A stretch of DNA of 33,777 nt, from the NCBI GenBank assembly GCA_028876335.1, contig JAGWSG010000118.1, positions 1 through 33,777 on the forward strand, read 5' to 3'. A model generated the notes under the pieces. The model searched no databases and had not been told where the DNA came from. It was given only the letters and a program-made list of their open reading frames with translations. The translations under genes were made by a program, and so were the position numbers. Below are positions 33,710-33,777 of the stretch, piece by piece. How positions within the stretch are numbered: position 1 is the stretch's first letter; each line of letters starts with the position of its first letter. Origin of the DNA: Acidobacteriota bacterium. GTDB lineage: Bacteria; Acidobacteriota; Terriglobia; Terriglobales; Acidobacteriaceae.

Positions 33710-33777
33710 TCATTCGAGCCGTGACTTCGCGATTGGCGTGCCGGTATCGTCGCACTCTGCCAGATACAGGCGCACTA
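33710..33777 (-). CDS. Possible C-terminus of a convergent gene (partial)
   Basis: On the minus strand one frame is open from the window edge to a TGA at 33710-33712 and reads '...RLYLAECDDTGTPIAKSRLE'. The composition is protein-like, and the stop is five bases from the methyltransferase stop, as in tight convergent pairs. Only about 21 residues are visible, so neither its reality nor its family can be decided here. Confidence 0.35.
   Translation of the reverse strand, partial: VRLYLAECDDTGTPIAKSRLE

Overview
The window reads as a chromosomal segment of an acidobacterium, most likely class Terriglobia. This is inferred from the gene families and moderately high GC, not from a marker gene. 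Pointers are a TamB-type envelope protein, a futalosine-pathway MqnA plus a UbiA-like prenyltransferase of the MqnP type, a stand-alone protein with a TonB C-terminal domain, small exported Cys proteins, and GGGTGCC-type extragenic repeats. I found no rRNA, tRNA, CRISPR array, transposase or prophage gene.

Layout. Positions 1-6341 (plus strand) hold the 3' end of a tamB-like gene, an exported triple-BON protein, a STAS anti-sigma-antagonist-like protein, a UbiA-type prenyltransferase and prephenate dehydratase (pheA), closed by a strong hairpin at 6367-6399. Positions 6441-8156 (minus) hold an outer-membrane beta-barrel protein and a LysR regulator. From 8284 to 18073 (plus) runs one uninterrupted branched-chain amino-acid cluster, leuA-leuB-leuC-leuD-ilvD-ilvB-ilvN-ilvC, ended by an intrinsic terminator at 18093-18120. 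It encodes every step from pyruvate to valine and leucine except the final transaminase; ilvA and ilvE are not here. The LysR gene diverges from leuA across a 127-bp region carrying a perfect dyad with a T-N11-A core, so it is the obvious candidate regulator.

Positions 18120-21638 (minus) hold an exported GH36 alpha-galactosidase followed by an MFS permease of the anion:cation-symporter type, a small carbohydrate-use unit. An orphan hybrid of a cyclic-nucleotide-binding-like domain and a histidine kinase lies at 21776-23212 (plus). A long minus-strand run follows from 29661 back to 23326: dprA, topA, a helical hypothetical protein, a small exported Cys protein, a DUF427 protein and a DUF3574-like lipoprotein. 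mqnA and a TonB-C-domain protein are on the plus strand at 30034-32029. A gene-free stretch with degenerate palindromic repeats (about 32048-32350) precedes a SAM-dependent methyltransferase. The last bases may hold the C-terminus of a convergent minus-strand gene.

No clearly new multi-gene system is evident. The most intriguing signals are in non-coding DNA: a four-arm attenuator-like structure between the BON and STAS genes, a hairpin that would bury the start codon of the TonB-C gene, the LysR/leuA control region with a tiny upstream ORF overlapping the leuA start, and a LeuA that lacks the usual C-terminal leucine-sensing domain.
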